In this document: piece after piece, positions 14,227 to 26,699 of the stretch
Position numbering within the stretch: the first letter of the stretch is position 1
Layout of the letters: the number at the start of each line of letters is the position of its first letter
Source of the DNA: Sarcocystis neurona
Lineage: Eukaryota; Apicomplexa; Conoidasida; Eucoccidiorida; Sarcocystidae
DNA length: 64,000 bases
Assembly: GCA_000727475.1 (NCBI GenBank)
Contig: KL647288.1
Span: 1,089,285-1,153,284 of the forward strand
Direction: 5' to 3'
Notes under the pieces: model-generated
Seen by the model: only the letters and a program-made list of their open reading frames with translations
The model's database searches: none
What the model was told of the DNA's origin: nothing
Made by a program: the position numbers and the translations under genes

Positions 14227-15637
14227 ATTGTGATCCAAGTGCTCAAATGGAAGCTGCACTTTGCTCTCTCGGTGAAGCTACAGGTTCTATCCTGCGCGGG
14301 AAGCACTCGCGGGTATATGCGCAAGTGTACTCTACGTAAAACACGGCTCCTACGTTGAGAGGAACATGTAAGCACTCCGTACTGATAAAATCATCTGGTG
14401 TAGGTCGCGGCCAAAATGTGAATTCTGACTCAAAGCGTGCGACACCTAATAGGACTTGTCTGCTTTTCTATGTGGAAGCTTCGAACGCGTTACCGCAGTA
14501 ACTCTTGGTGCAACAACTGCGTGTCCTGGGTCGGACACCGGCTCCAATAATCTGGGCCCGCGACGTGTCACCAGCAGGCGTTCTCTAGCGGCGACCGCGG
14601 CTGCAGATATGGAAGTGGTCAGATGCGACGCACCATACGACTGAGACGAGGTCCTTTCACGACTACTGTGACATCGTCTTTGGAAGGTCAACAGCACAAA
14701 TCTCAGTAGTTCGATTATGGCTCTTGCTTATTCACAAGAGCCACAATCAACCCACTGAGGTGAGGGCCACCTACCGAGAAGGGATTAGCGCAGACGGGTT
14801 TCACACACGGTCAACAAAACTTTGTTCCGCAGTTTTTTTTAGGCGTTCATAGCACGGAAGCCCAAGTGATTGAAGCGTTACACACCTAAAGCGTAAGGTG
14901 AACACGACGCGTGCCAGAGGACAGCCGCAACGCAAAAAGCGACGCGGACGCACGGAAGCGCCACTAAAACTGCTACCTCCGAATAGTAAGCCGCTGACCT
15001 ATGCACGAGAGTATGCGGAGAATAATTGTGCAACGTAGAAGTACATACGTGAGTAGCCCAGATGAGGATAAATTGAATCACTACCGCATCGACAAAACAC
15101 GATGACGACGCGTCTCCAGTCTCACCCCCGAAAACCCTTAAAGTGGCATACGTCGCAGTTTGAACTTGGCGCCGCAGATGGGAGATGAACCTGCAAAGCG
15201 CCCAAGGGTGTCAGCAGGAGGGACGCAATGCGTTGTAGCAGGCGACGGTATTATGTGCATGCTTGATAAACAACCGCAAAACCGGCGAGTGCAGTGAGCG
15301 GGGAAAAATTCTTTGTACAGAGTGACGCATTAGCGCAGGGAAAGTTCTCAGTGTCGGTCGACTAGAGTACGGAGTATTCTTTCAAGCTAGCCGGATGCGG
15401 TTGTTGTGTCGCAGAGGTTCGCTATTGCAACACTTTGTAGTTCCGTCACATTAACACGAGGGTTCCAGTGAGTTTGGCTGATCTGCAGACCACTGGGGCA
15501 CACGAGTTGGTGCAAGTTTTGGTCATGACGCATCGCGGACATCTAGAGACAGAATACGTTAAAGTGCGTGTTGAGCTTCTGCCTGGATCTTTTCAGAGTG
15601 TTCCTTTCGCCGGTATTTCTGTTGAGACTTCACGACA

Positions 15638-16337
15638 ATGAATCTCTACAAGCATACGCTACAGGCGGTGGCGCTGGTAGTGACAGCCTGGAGCATCCAA
15701 GAAGGTAAGCATTACCGGCGACTCGAAGATATCGCAGCTGCTCAAGAGCACCTCCTTGTAGGATCAATCTCTGTTATGGGTGCTTACATGGATACAGAGT
15801 TCGTGATCCTGTAGAATATTTTGCACCCTGACGCGCTGAAGAAGCACTACGTGTAGTGCTGAAGAAGCTTGCACGATGCGCACTGATTGGGAGCGGTTGC
15901 GCAGTTTGCAGCAAGATTTTAGATATCATACCAAATAACATCTCTCTGAGTTGTTTTCGTGCTAGCTAAACTGTCAACACCTGCACAGCTGCGTCTTTCT
16001 GTTGTTTGCAGCGCACGGCGCCCGGTTGTTGAAAACATCTCGAAAGAAGGCAAACCCAGACAAAATTGGAGAACCTTTCCAAAGCAAGTGTATGCGGCGT
16101 CTCTTCGGGCAAAATTCGGAACTATTGTACCCAAGCTATGGCATTGTAGAGATTCCAGCAGAACTGGGAGGGGGCTTAAAGACCTACAGAGGAGTTGTGA
16201 GAGTAGCGTTGAAGGCAGTCGAAGCGTACGTACGTTGGCACAAAAGAAACAAAAAGGCAAGGGATGATGAGCGCGCGCTCCAGCGTCTCGAGAGCAAGTT
16301 GCTCACGCAGCGTGAACCCCCTTTAACGCTCGTGTAA
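15638..16337 (+). CDS. Small secreted protein, two exons, family unknown
   Basis: Exon 1 (15638-15704) begins with ATG and encodes a clear signal peptide, MNLYKHTLQAVALVVTAWS, ending at a GTAAGC donor in phase 1. Exon 2 starts after TTTGCAG (16012) in the matching phase and runs to TAA at 16335-16337, giving 130 residues. Cleavage is plausible after AHG. The mature part is short and basic (ARLLKTSRKK near its start, then a charged helix with KAVEAYVRWHKRNKKARDDE), with a single Cys and no second membrane segment. I do not recognise the family. Signal peptide, strong donor, acceptor and open exon 2 agree in phase, which makes chance unlikely, but there is no homology support. Confidence 0.55.
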
Positions 16338-18149
16338 GTCTCTAACCTTCTGTCGATTTCAGAAGACAGTATTTTGTGCAGTGTGCATGTCACTTGTTAT
16401 GTCGGTTAAACCCTTTTGCTTCCCGCTGTTAATATGGAAGGTAGTCTGTGTGAGCCGTTCTAGTGCTCTCAGGCGAGGTTTCGTCCTGTAGACAACGACC
16501 GTTGTGTCTAGATGAACGGTGCCCTCGTCAGTCGCACTTCGTCGTACTTCGAGTCTGATAAATAATGCATCACCGGCCTTCTCGTTACCCCTGGCGAGGT
16601 GTACAAGAAGGCACGGTGGCAGTACGAAAGAACACAGCGCAACAGCGATGTGCTCTCAAAACCGCAACTTCAAAAGTTATTGTCCTGAAGCACCCAGGTA
16701 TGACAGAAACTTATCAGACTACTTGTAACCGCTTCCCGCTTTACGTGTACGGTATTTGGACGTCTGTTTCACCCGCCGGCTTTGCTTGGCAGGACATGAG
16801 AATGCTTGATTATCAAATACGACGGACCTGTTCTTTCAGCAAATTGCATCACACTAAGAGAGTTGTTCTGTGCTAAGACGTGCGCCGGTACATCTGCTCG
16901 TGCGTACTAGTGTTTGGATACGTTTGTGTGTTTGTTACAGTGTAAGGACGCAGCCGCATCTGCATAGCCGTGCTCTCATCTGTCATACGATTGAGTGCTC
17001 TGAAAAAGGAGCCAAATGCTCTTGGTAGTGGGCGCAGACCTAACCGCCACAGAAGAATGACCACGGTTAAGAAGATGAGCGTCAGTCCTCTCTCGGTTTT
17101 CGTCTCCGTAGCACGAGTCCCTGTCGATGAAGTCGAAGAATGAATAAAACGTACACCAACCGACATATCCGTATTGTCGTCTTTGTAGTAGAATTCGCAG
17201 CACCCCCCAAGTGGCATGCGAACCGCTCGCAGCAGCGCTCTTGCGTGAAACACAGCTGCCGGTTCCACAGAAGAGTTATAGCCCGCCACACACTCGGTGG
17301 TACACTACAATTTGTTCGGTCGGGCCTTTTGTGCAACGTGATGCCATCTAGGTAGCTGTATGGACGCAGGCGTGACAATATCTGGAAGATCTGTAAATCG
17401 ATCGCTTGGACTAGGCGGTTGAAGAACCAAGCTCGAAGAACCGCTGCGCGTGAAGTGTGTTCCTTTCACCACCATTATCCCAGATACGTAGACATCTTTT
17501 GTTGTCACGGAAGCGCGGTCTCTTTTGCCCGTGAGTTTTACAAATACCCATGTCGTCCCCGTGATAGACAAAGATTCGATTTTTGACAACTCTGTGCTCG
17601 CCGTAGGTACGCTGCATCCAGCGGGCGGCGCACCCGATGCAACTCCACCTGGGCACCTTCCGTAGTATGGCTCCACACGAATGCAACACTCGGAATGCCA
17701 CCATAGTGCTTTATTCCACGTGGTCGATACACTGGTGACTCAACTGCGTATTTCTGTAATTAGTTCCACGGTTGCGTATGTAGGCGCTACACACATTCCT
17801 AATACTTTTTTGCTACTAACGTCGCCGCTGCAGCTGTGGTGATCAACCTGAACAGCTGTTCCTAGACGACGCGCGCAAACATCGTCCTGATTGTTGCTGG
17901 CTTTTCCCTGGTTATTGAAGAAAAAATGTCCTGCGTGTTGATATCTGTTTGCTAATGTAGCGGAGAAGGCGCGGTTCTGTTTCAAGCCGTAACTTGACGT
18001 GTGGGCTTGACTACAGGCACAGCGTCGCACAAGAAAAAAAATTTCAACACAAACAGATCTCCAGGCGTATATGTACATGCATGAGTAGGTTCGTAAGTCT
18101 CCAAATATTTACGCTCAAAATTTCAATTCGCATGTTTCCCTGTGGCGTC

Positions 18150-18525
18150 ACGTGTCATCTACCCGGAGCTGCGCCGGTGACTGTCTTGTACCGCACTACA
18201 ACAGCAACAACAATTTTAGTAGCGCTGCCGCAGAGCAGATGCAAGAAAGTCGTCTACACGAACAGGAAGACACAGCTACTGCCGTCACCGTCGCGAACCA
18301 GAACTGGAATCCAAAATGCAGGTTTTTCTGCGCCGTGATCTGTTGTCTACCCGGAGCTGTGCAGCTGACTGTCTTGTGCCGAAAAAGGTATCACACTGGC
18401 AATCTTTTTTTCAGTGCAGCAGCACAACAGACACAGGACGTCGCCTATAATCAGATGGGCTTAGAAAAGCACACCCATGTTACCGGCTTCAGCTACTTTG
18501 CTTTCAGAAGTCACGACAGCACCTG
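18150..18525. repeat. 188-bp tandem duplication
   Basis: Aligned on TCTACCCGGAGCTG (18158 and 18346) and GTGACTGTCTTGT/CTGACTGTCTTGT. The 3' parts have diverged more than the 5' parts. Confidence 0.75.
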
Positions 18526-21500
18526 CGACGGCAGCAGCGTAACGTAACAGCGTGACGGTTGCACATTTCAGAAGTCACGACAGCAGGTCCGATAGAAGCA
18601 GCTCAAAGTAACAGCATCAGATTAGGACGTTTCGTAGCATAAGCGAGGCAGAGGCAGCAATTATGGCAAGAGCTACAGTGACAGCAATGTTCCATACTGA
18701 AATTAATGACAATCTATTCATATTACCACAATTCTAAATCTATTGATCTTCACATCCTTTCACACTGGTTTGCTACAGATGCGCCTTGAAGCAATTCTTT
18801 TAGAAACGTGTGTGTGCTCGTGGTCGGTGCACTCTGGAGCAGCAGACGTGCCCAGTCAGTGTAAACTCGTGCCAGGGGATCTCGCACAGTGTGCATTTGT
18901 AAAGGACGAACGCACGCATGGACTGTAGGTGGCGTCTTGTTATCCCGACATTTTTGCGGACAAACTGGACAAGCATTTGGTATGGATGGCGAGTCTCACC
19001 AGCCGCTGCCCTCGTGCTCAATGACCACGAAGTATACACCGAAGTGACTAGTGAGGATGGTACGTTCCAAAGGCGCAGAGCTTTTTGGGTCTGCTGCTTC
19101 AGCGCTTTTCCCGTACGTCGTCACTGCGACCACGTAAGGCTGCCAGGACACAACGGTTTCAATCACGAGAGGGACGTGCTGCGGCCCTCAGCACAGAGTA
19201 GCTGTTGCCGTAGGGCAACAAGGGCTGAGGAGCACGTCAAGATAACGACCTGACACTGAACATAAGTGGCAGTAGCACACGCTCGCAGACACGGGGGCCA
19301 GCGGCCGCCAAAGAAGGGGGAAACTGAGACCAGGAGTGCGGTAACGCACCTTGCAAGCAGAATAGGTGCTTTTGTTAGCATAACCTGGACAAAACAAAGG
19401 AAGAGATCGACGCAGACAGCGCAGGTGGTACGGGACTGCAGTACGTCGCCCTGGAACCGGTCCCTGATACTGTAGTATCGGAGCTTTTGCTGCAACTGGT
19501 GTTCCTGCTCCGGCTCCCCCAGTGACGCATGGCAGTACAGCAATTTTTGCCCTTGTGTATCCAGCGCAACCCTCCATGTCCTTAACTTACGTAGAATGCG
19601 TTCTCCCCTCCATCTTCACCTGGCTGCTTCAGTGGACACAAGCCATTTCCCTCCTCTCTTTTTCACCGGAAGGTGTGACGTGCGAATGCGTAAATACCTC
19701 GGAAGAACACTGCAGCAGTGAATGGGCAATGACCCTCTGTAAAAGTGTTGCATGTCTTCAACTTTTCTCCCACGGTTGAGCTGCCCCTCTCGCGGTTGCT
19801 TTTGTACTTGTTTGTGCCGACGGTCGGAATGAGAGGCGTATTCTTGTTATATTCCGTCCCGCTGCTGCTCCTGCCATGTAGCGAGCGACTCCTGCTTCCC
19901 TCGACGCACCTGTCAATGGACACCCCCACTCGCTGCGCACGATCCGACATACTGCCCTCTTACACAGTACAACAGCCTGCTCTGTAAATAACTCTGCTGC
20001 TTTTTCCCACCTGTGGTCCCGCTGTTGTAAGTGCTGCCGGCATTGATACGCTCGCTGTGTACGATACTCAGACTCAGAGTACCGTGGGGCGGCGCATATG
20101 GGGTGACTGCGTGTGGACGCTGGTGTCGTGAAGGACGTAAATGCGCCGGACGCCAACAAAGAAGTAAATAACGTGACGTGTCTGTTGTTTCTTGGCCTGC
20201 AGGTCCACGTTGAACCACCACCCATGTGGACGGTGTGAAACAGGCAGCAGCAGCATCGTAATGAGACATCTACTCAAAGTATCGCTGGTGTCTCCGTACC
20301 GCATTTGTGTTCTGCCGGTATCCTCTTCGGTATTGAGGCTAGACAACAGTGCTCGGCTGCCAGGGTGCTCTTTCAGCCTCTGTTGCACTGTAGAGGTCGC
20401 AGCAGCTACCCGGTGGCTGCTGCTGCTTTCGCGTGAGGTGGCAAAGGACAGCATTGCTCTGTTGTGCAGTTCACAGGTCTACACAGCTGGATTCGCATCA
20501 ATTCCTTTGACCGTGATGCCATCCACGTTTGTTCCAATAAGGACAGCACCCTTGCCTTTGCTGCTGTATTGAAGGATGCCCTTCGTAGCCTCGTGGCCTG
20601 CGAAAGTGTTACGTGGTTGAGTTACCTCAAGAATACTCAGTTTCAAAACGCCGTGCTGGCTGGCGTGCTTGAAGCTTTTGCATTTCGTCCTGCTGCTTGT
20701 CCTACCTGCACAAGAGCGCTTTTTTCACTGCTTGACTGTCCCTTACTGTGGAGCGTCGATCCGAAGTGTGACAGCAGACAAAGTCGCAACAAGAGGGGCT
20801 TCTACACATGTAAAATACGAAAGCATAGAGTCGACAGCAAAGCCAAACCCAACGTCAGCAGAAGGAACGCCTGCAGGAAACGCCTGCGAACGAGCACCAC
20901 CCAAAGAGCCTTGCGCCGAACTGACAGTAAAAAGGATCGAATATTCGCGAAGGGGTCTGAGGTGGAGACACTTTTGACTCGATAGCGTTTTACTTTTGTG
21001 CACACGCCGGAGAAAAAGTCGGTGTGTACAAAGGGAAGGAACGAAAGTCTCCCCAGTCATCGCGCACGCGTACGCAGGGCTCCATATTCACGAATACAGG
21101 TGGCTTCGTGAGTACTTGGAGAACAAGTTTTTTCTCAATAGAATGCGCGTACAACGTTACCGCAGACTGAAATCCAGGTCTCATGCGAAAGCAGCATCAG
21201 CGTGGTAGCCAACAGAACACGGGCAATCTCTACGACTCAACGCGGTAGCGAATCGGTGTCACTTCTGCAGCGTACGCCCTTGCTGCGTGAACAGTACAGA
21301 AACCAACTTTTCAGGCCAGCCAACAGCTATCACAGGACTGCCCTGGCAATATGGAGATATGCTCGTCGCGGGGAGGTCGCCGTGCTTGGTTGCGTAGCGG
21401 TTCGACACCACACAGGTATACAGGCAAGTAGTATAATTGTAACGAGTGAGTGTGTTTGAAGATGTCGAGCCACATGACACACTGCACAGACACAATGTTC

Positions 21501-24500
21501 TAGAGGCTGGTGGCTGTGGGACGTGCACACCGGTAGTTTTCTATGTTACGAAGACGCTTGTGCTTTGGCCACTTCGAATTTCGCGGAGGTTGAATTCTTA
21601 TCTTGCATTCTAAGATTCTTCCTACCCGTTGGTAAGGAACGCATGTTACGCCAAGCAATCCTTGTGAGACCGTAGGATACTGTTTCTTTTGTGAGTGTTT
21701 GCATCAAATCTCTAATCGACTCCGGCTTGGAGTTGTTGCCGAGTTAGCGGAAGAATTGTAAAAAAATAGCGTAGTACCACTGTTTGTGCTAGGCCGCGTC
21801 CAAAAAACTCGCTTGGCGACAATTAAAAGATGCGTGCAGATATCTGGAGCGGTCCAGAAAAACTTCTGCTTTTACGTGTGTATAGCTCTTGCTGTTAAAA
21901 CCAAGTGCTTCATCTTCTTAGTTATCAATGCGTATATTAGGTTCGGAGGATCACTGAGGTGCTACAACAGATGCGCCGTGTCTACTCGAGTTCGCGGACT
22001 ATGTTTTCGTACATCCTCTGTCCTTGTCGCTGCAGTTCTGCTGTATTAGCTGGTGTGGTCGCTGCCGTACGGCAGAGCTTCGCCAACGGCGGATTTCCAT
22101 TCGTTTGCCGACCTTTTGTTTTGCCGCGGTGTCTTCTTTTGAAGTTAATTTACCCATATTAGAAAGTAGTTTACTGCATTGTCACCCTGTAGGGTCCTAC
22201 ACAAAAATCCTGCCTAATGACAGCACTCTCTGTAAGAATTCTGGTCACGCTCGGCGTCGCGTACAGAGTGGGCGAGGTGGCTGGTAACTTGCGTACAAAT
22301 GTTCTCCTCCTCCTGTGGGGACGGCCGCTACAATGCCAATGAAGCGGGTCCGACTGCTCTGAAGTGGACGTCTGTACATGTTTCTTTCACCCTTGATGCA
22401 CGAAGTAAAGAACTTTTAGCTGTGAAATATTAGTGCTCAACCACAAAACCCTCCGTAGACCTACAGTATTCGCCACTGACACTGCGCCGCAGTTGCTCTG
22501 TGAGATACTTCCTCCTATGTCGTTATGCAAGCTCCTTTCAGAAGGAAAACTGCCCTCTGTCTTACTGAACCTGCTGGAGCCGCTACTGGGTACTTTAACA
22601 GTTGTTCGAGCGGCTCGTGCTATTGCTGTTACCTACGTGTCCCCTTTGTGGCTTCTGTTTCCAGCCGGGTCTATACTTTTGAGTGCTGTCTGGTGCGTGA
22701 CAAGCCTTTCAGGCACGCACGCGCGACCTGCAGGCAGTCGTGCAAAAAGTAGAGAGGCGACCAACGATCGAGCCCGTAGCCTTCTGGCGTGCAACTCCAG
22801 GGGATTGCTGCTGTGCGGCACAGCAGGACTTCAAACGGGAGCAGATGTAGCGTTGGTCCACGAAGCAGCAGCAGCAGAAGCGTTAGACACACCGTCGGAC
22901 ACGAGGTTCGTTGACCGCACCAGAGCAGGGGTTTGAGTACGGAAGCCGCCTTTGCAGACGCCGCTGCACAACCTGGTCCCGCCGGCGCATCCAGATGACT
23001 TCCCGCGGCGTCCCGTTGCTGTCCAGTGCGGTTGTGTGGTACAACACTTCCTGCAGCAGGCGTCCGGCTGCCGCTACTGTGTTGCTGCCGTGAAGTCAAG
23101 AAGCGGGTTCTGCCGAGTGGTGAAAGAAAGCAGCTTAGTGCATCACGCCCCCATAACGCGCCCAGCTTTGCACCCACTTTGCCGAACTGCATGCGTTGAG
23201 TTGTCGTCTACAATTCTATGGCCTGTGCTTCACATCACGTCGTAGTCCCTCCCGGCCCCTAGGCGCGCCTTCAACAGGACTTGAGCGGTGTGTGTGGTTA
23301 GTTGCAATGCTCGACGTCGGCCTGAGTTTCACTCGGGGTTCTCCGTACAAAGTGCACACACATGCATAGGCACATCCTCAGCAACAGTTGCACGGACCCC
23401 GTATCAGAACACAGTACACCAGTGATTTTTGGGCTCCCATCCTGATCCATCACACTCTGTGTTCTTCTGAGTATGCACCCGATACGCTCGATGAAGGGCA
23501 ACGGTAGCCCGGACACGCGGTATTGTTTTACGGGAGCCTTTTTGTCTGCACGTAGACGACAGGAATCCGGGTTTACAAGCAATGCTTGCGAGGTTGTCGC
23601 TAGCCTGCTGCGTTACCAGAGAGTGTGTGCAAGTTTGAACGTCAACTGGTGGTTCGGGTGTTTCGCGGCTTCATGCACGCGCGCATATCGTGTGAAGCAG
23701 TGCGTGTACATACTTCACAAACGTGCAGATACCCCTTCCCTGCTGGTATCTTTAAGCAGTGCTTCTCTCTTGGATGCCGTAGCACAGGTATTCTAAGTGC
23801 AAGCGTTTGTAGTGCTGTTTTTCTTTGAGCAGCCGACTTTTGCCGAAGACGCAGACACGATGCAAGAAAACAATACATCAACGCATAGGTGCGTGCACCG
23901 GATACCTATTGAGAATCCGCTACGCACGAGGGGGGCAGAACACCGTGTATATTCCTATGATTCTCTGCTGAGTGCATCAGAGTCAAAAGCGAAATGTGGA
24001 TCACTTTCATAAGCACAAGGAATATGAGGGCTGTGGCATTTTTGTCCGTAGAGTTAGTCTCTGACTTATCATACGCGTCGCCACACGTCCACGAAAGTGG
24101 CACGCACGGGGACATGTACGCGAAGACCAGCTATAACAATTATTGTATAGAAAATTCCTGAAGAGTCTTCAAATTTTCTGGTGTGCACGGTGACACGGAT
24201 GATTTTTGCGTGTACACGCAACCCAGATCTCCATCCACTAGCGTAACCATGTGGTTGCCACTGTAATCATCTGTACGCCGCTTGTAGTGTTATATCCAGG
24301 TAGCGCTACGCCTACATACGCGCCCCTGTCACCGAAACCTGACTAAGCAGAAACACCTTGCTTGGTGGGCTGAACGATACAATGACTTAAAAAGTCGCTA
24401 CGCGGCGCCACACGGACCACCACGTGCATCTGCTTTAGTGATTGAAAATGATTCGTAACGGATTAGAAGAGTATTACTCCACGATATGGAGGTGATACGA

Positions 24501-25487
24501 GTGCATGCAAGTCCGCCACGAGCAGTTGGTTCTTGAACAAGTGGCGCAGCAAGAACAGCAGTACGCGCAGCGCTTACGGTGTACGGCTGGTGGAAAACTG
24601 TGCAGTACTGTGCCATTTAGACAATTATCTACTCCACTGGTGTGTAAAGTTTTCAGGTAGTGACTTGTAACGACAACACTACGCGCACTTAACAAAGAAA
24701 TCACAAATATGCCAGTAGAGCCGGGACTTGATGAACGGATTTCTTCTGCAGTTCTAGGTATGTTTTCATAGGATGCAGACAAGTGATGGATTCTGGAGAA
24801 GAGATGAGGCGCATCTAAAATTGTCGCGGCACTATTGCAGAAAGAGTCCAACCAGCACCTGCGGACAGGCAACTCGATGTTCTCAAGACGGCTTCAACAC
24901 GAGAAAAGCCGGCGGTACGCCCAAGGCGCCCTACTTCCTGCTGAAACGTGCAGCCGATACATGCCACTCGTAAGAGTGCTTCTAGCGCTCGCTTGCGTCA
25001 ACCTTCGAGAGCTCATATGTTGCGGCCTCTCTCAATTAGTAGACGTGTATACATTGCGCACACGACAACAGAAGTGCCGACGCAACAAAGGCAACACTAG
25101 TGTCTGCTAGCAGCCTCAGACGCACTGACGCTACTGGCGGCACAACGGCTGTAGTATAATAGAATATACTGTGTCGCTGCCCGTGAATTCCAGTTTCTCT
25201 CCCTCGTGAAGCAAATACAGCTGTCGCACCCAATCCCCTGACTGCTTATTAGAAACCGGATCACGGGGACGCCCACTCCCACAGTCGGCCGCTTCGAATG
25301 TCCCTCAGCAGATCACCGCATATTTTGACGCTGGACCTGGGAAGAAGCGCCAGCTCATCTTGAACGAAGCCGTCTGCACACGTGTCGTTGCCGTTGACCG
25401 TGCTCCGATGGTCCTTTCCCACCTGGCCTGTACAGCCCACCGCATCGGCAACTGCTCGTTTAGGTCAAAAACAATTTACCCACCAAA

Positions 25488-25624
25488 GCACGTGTCAGAC
25501 TGACACCGTCTCTTCAGCGTTAACGTCACCACGTACAAACTAATGCGTACGAGCACGAGGGCACGTGCCAGAGTGACACCGTCCTTTCAGCGTTACCGTC
25601 AACGTGTACGTCTTAATGCATATT
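25488..25624. repeat. 73-bp tandem duplication
   Basis: Two copies aligned on GCACGTG (25488 and 25561), TGACACCGTC and CAGCGTTA.CGTCA. Confidence 0.8.
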
Positions 25625-26165
25625 TGCGAAGCATTTTACCATCTGATGTCCCGCGTGCTTGTCGTACACCTACGCACACGTTGGAAGGCACTGTGCACGG
25701 GAGTACACACCTCTGCATAGGTCTACTGCTTTGCTTTACTGGTATGTTCGACGTGTGTACATACACAGCAACACGTCTTAGGGCAAGTGCACCGCGGCCA
25801 CTTCTGGCCGGCCGGCGCGAACAGTACTGGCGTCTGCTGCAGATTCTGTGCTGGTGCAGACCGAACGCTCCGGTGTAATCAGGTGATCGCTGCTGCTGCA
25901 CAGGGGTGGTTGGTTTATACGGTGCTCCAGGCTGCAGCAGTGGGCATCCATCTGTTGTGTTTCCCCCGACAGAGTCACTGCAAATGCTGCAAATTCTTTG
26001 TCTCTGTGACCACGTGACCATGTGTATCCTTTGGTTCCACAAGAGGAGGCGATACACGAGCGCTGCGGCTTCGCAGCTTGTCAGCTTAGTCTCGGTCCTT
26101 TTCCTTCAACAAGACCGGTGACGTACAACCGGAGGATTCTTCCTGTTCAGCAGCCGGCTGGGAGT

Positions 26166-26649
26166 CTATCGGGATGAAGATACAGAAGAATCCGACGCAG
26201 AACTGAGGTATAGGAGCTGGCGCAGCGCCGTGTCTGTACGCAGGCTTGGGGACGGCAGCAAATAATCGATTACACGGAGGATCTCAGGATGGAAGTGGAT
26301 CTCTCTTGGCGAGCACACTGCAATGACCGGGAGATTAATGTTCAGCAGGTGTTTAGCGTAGAGCACAGGATCGAGGCAGAGGATAAAGGCGTACTTCGCC
26401 GGGGCCGAGGAGAGAATGGACGCTGTAGACGACGCAGCGGCCGCTGCCGCCGCTGCGGGTGAATAAAACCGCTGTTGCTGCTGAGTGAAAAACCCTTCAA
26501 AATGCGGTTGCCAGGCGACGTGGAGCTGGTGGCGGGACCCGACGCACAAGCCTTGCACCGGGGGTTGCTGCTGCTGCAGCAGTCGCAGCTGCTGCAGGAA
26601 TTTTAGTGTTCGTTTGCAGTGCAGTAGCGACGTGTACGGGTCGCATACG
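26166..26649 (-). CDS. Mitochondrial-type ribosomal protein uS2, last exon (partial)
   Basis: The minus-strand frame ends at TAG (26168-26166). Its C-terminal half reads as the nucleotide-binding-like fold of ribosomal protein S2: FILCLDPVLYAKHLLNINLP, then VIAVCSP, then VIDYLLPSP, matching the family pattern of 'hhhhLDP...A..EA..L.IP.IAhhD....p..hDY.IP.ND'. The region before it (VCDPYTSLLHCKRTLKFLQQL in two halves) fits the 'h.IIDL..T...L..AL.FL' segment. Between them is a Gln- and Ala-rich insertion (Q4, A8). A splice acceptor CTCAG at 26650-26654 gives an exon of 484 bases entering in phase 2. The N-terminal signature (HxGH) was not found upstream, so at least one 5' exon is missing; alternatively translation could start at ATG 26690. 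Coccidian apicoplasts encode their own rps2, so this nuclear copy is presumably mitochondrial. Confidence 0.72.
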
Positions 26650-26699
26650 CTGAGGGTGGAGAGGCGGGAAGGGACGCGATAAAATTGCATTTTACTTGG

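Larger units (their letters stand above)
1..15600. other. Gene-poor stretch, no supported gene
   Basis: Both strands carry only short open frames without recognisable domains. The longest (2666-3388, + strand) overlaps another frame at 2367-2975 and neither has protein-like conserved segments. Contents I can name: a 98-bp direct duplication (3501-3697), alternating TA tracts (7363-7390, 7455-7490), a tRNA-like remnant (9385-9455, minus), a TG run (13780-13800) and a 32-bp, five-copy array (14067-14226). Split genes with small exons could be hidden here. Confidence 0.6.
16340..26160. other. Gene-poor stretch, no supported gene
   Basis: No family match on either strand. The minus strand 16.9-18.1 kb is open in several overlapping frames, one ending in a membrane-like segment, but three frames look equally plausible. 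Named contents: a 188-bp duplication (18150-18525), a short 64-bp-spaced repeat (18503-18590), and a 73-bp duplication (25488-25624). CAG triplets at 22.86 kb are isolated. Confidence 0.5.

Noticed and set aside
16873..18078. Possible minus-strand membrane protein with Cys-rich ectodomain
   Set aside because: Several overlapping frames look equally protein-like and no consistent splice model joins them across the stop codons near 17740 and 17305.
22433..22936. Plus-strand hydrophobic frame of 167 codons
   Set aside because: The opposite strand is open over the same bases, with no family match for either.
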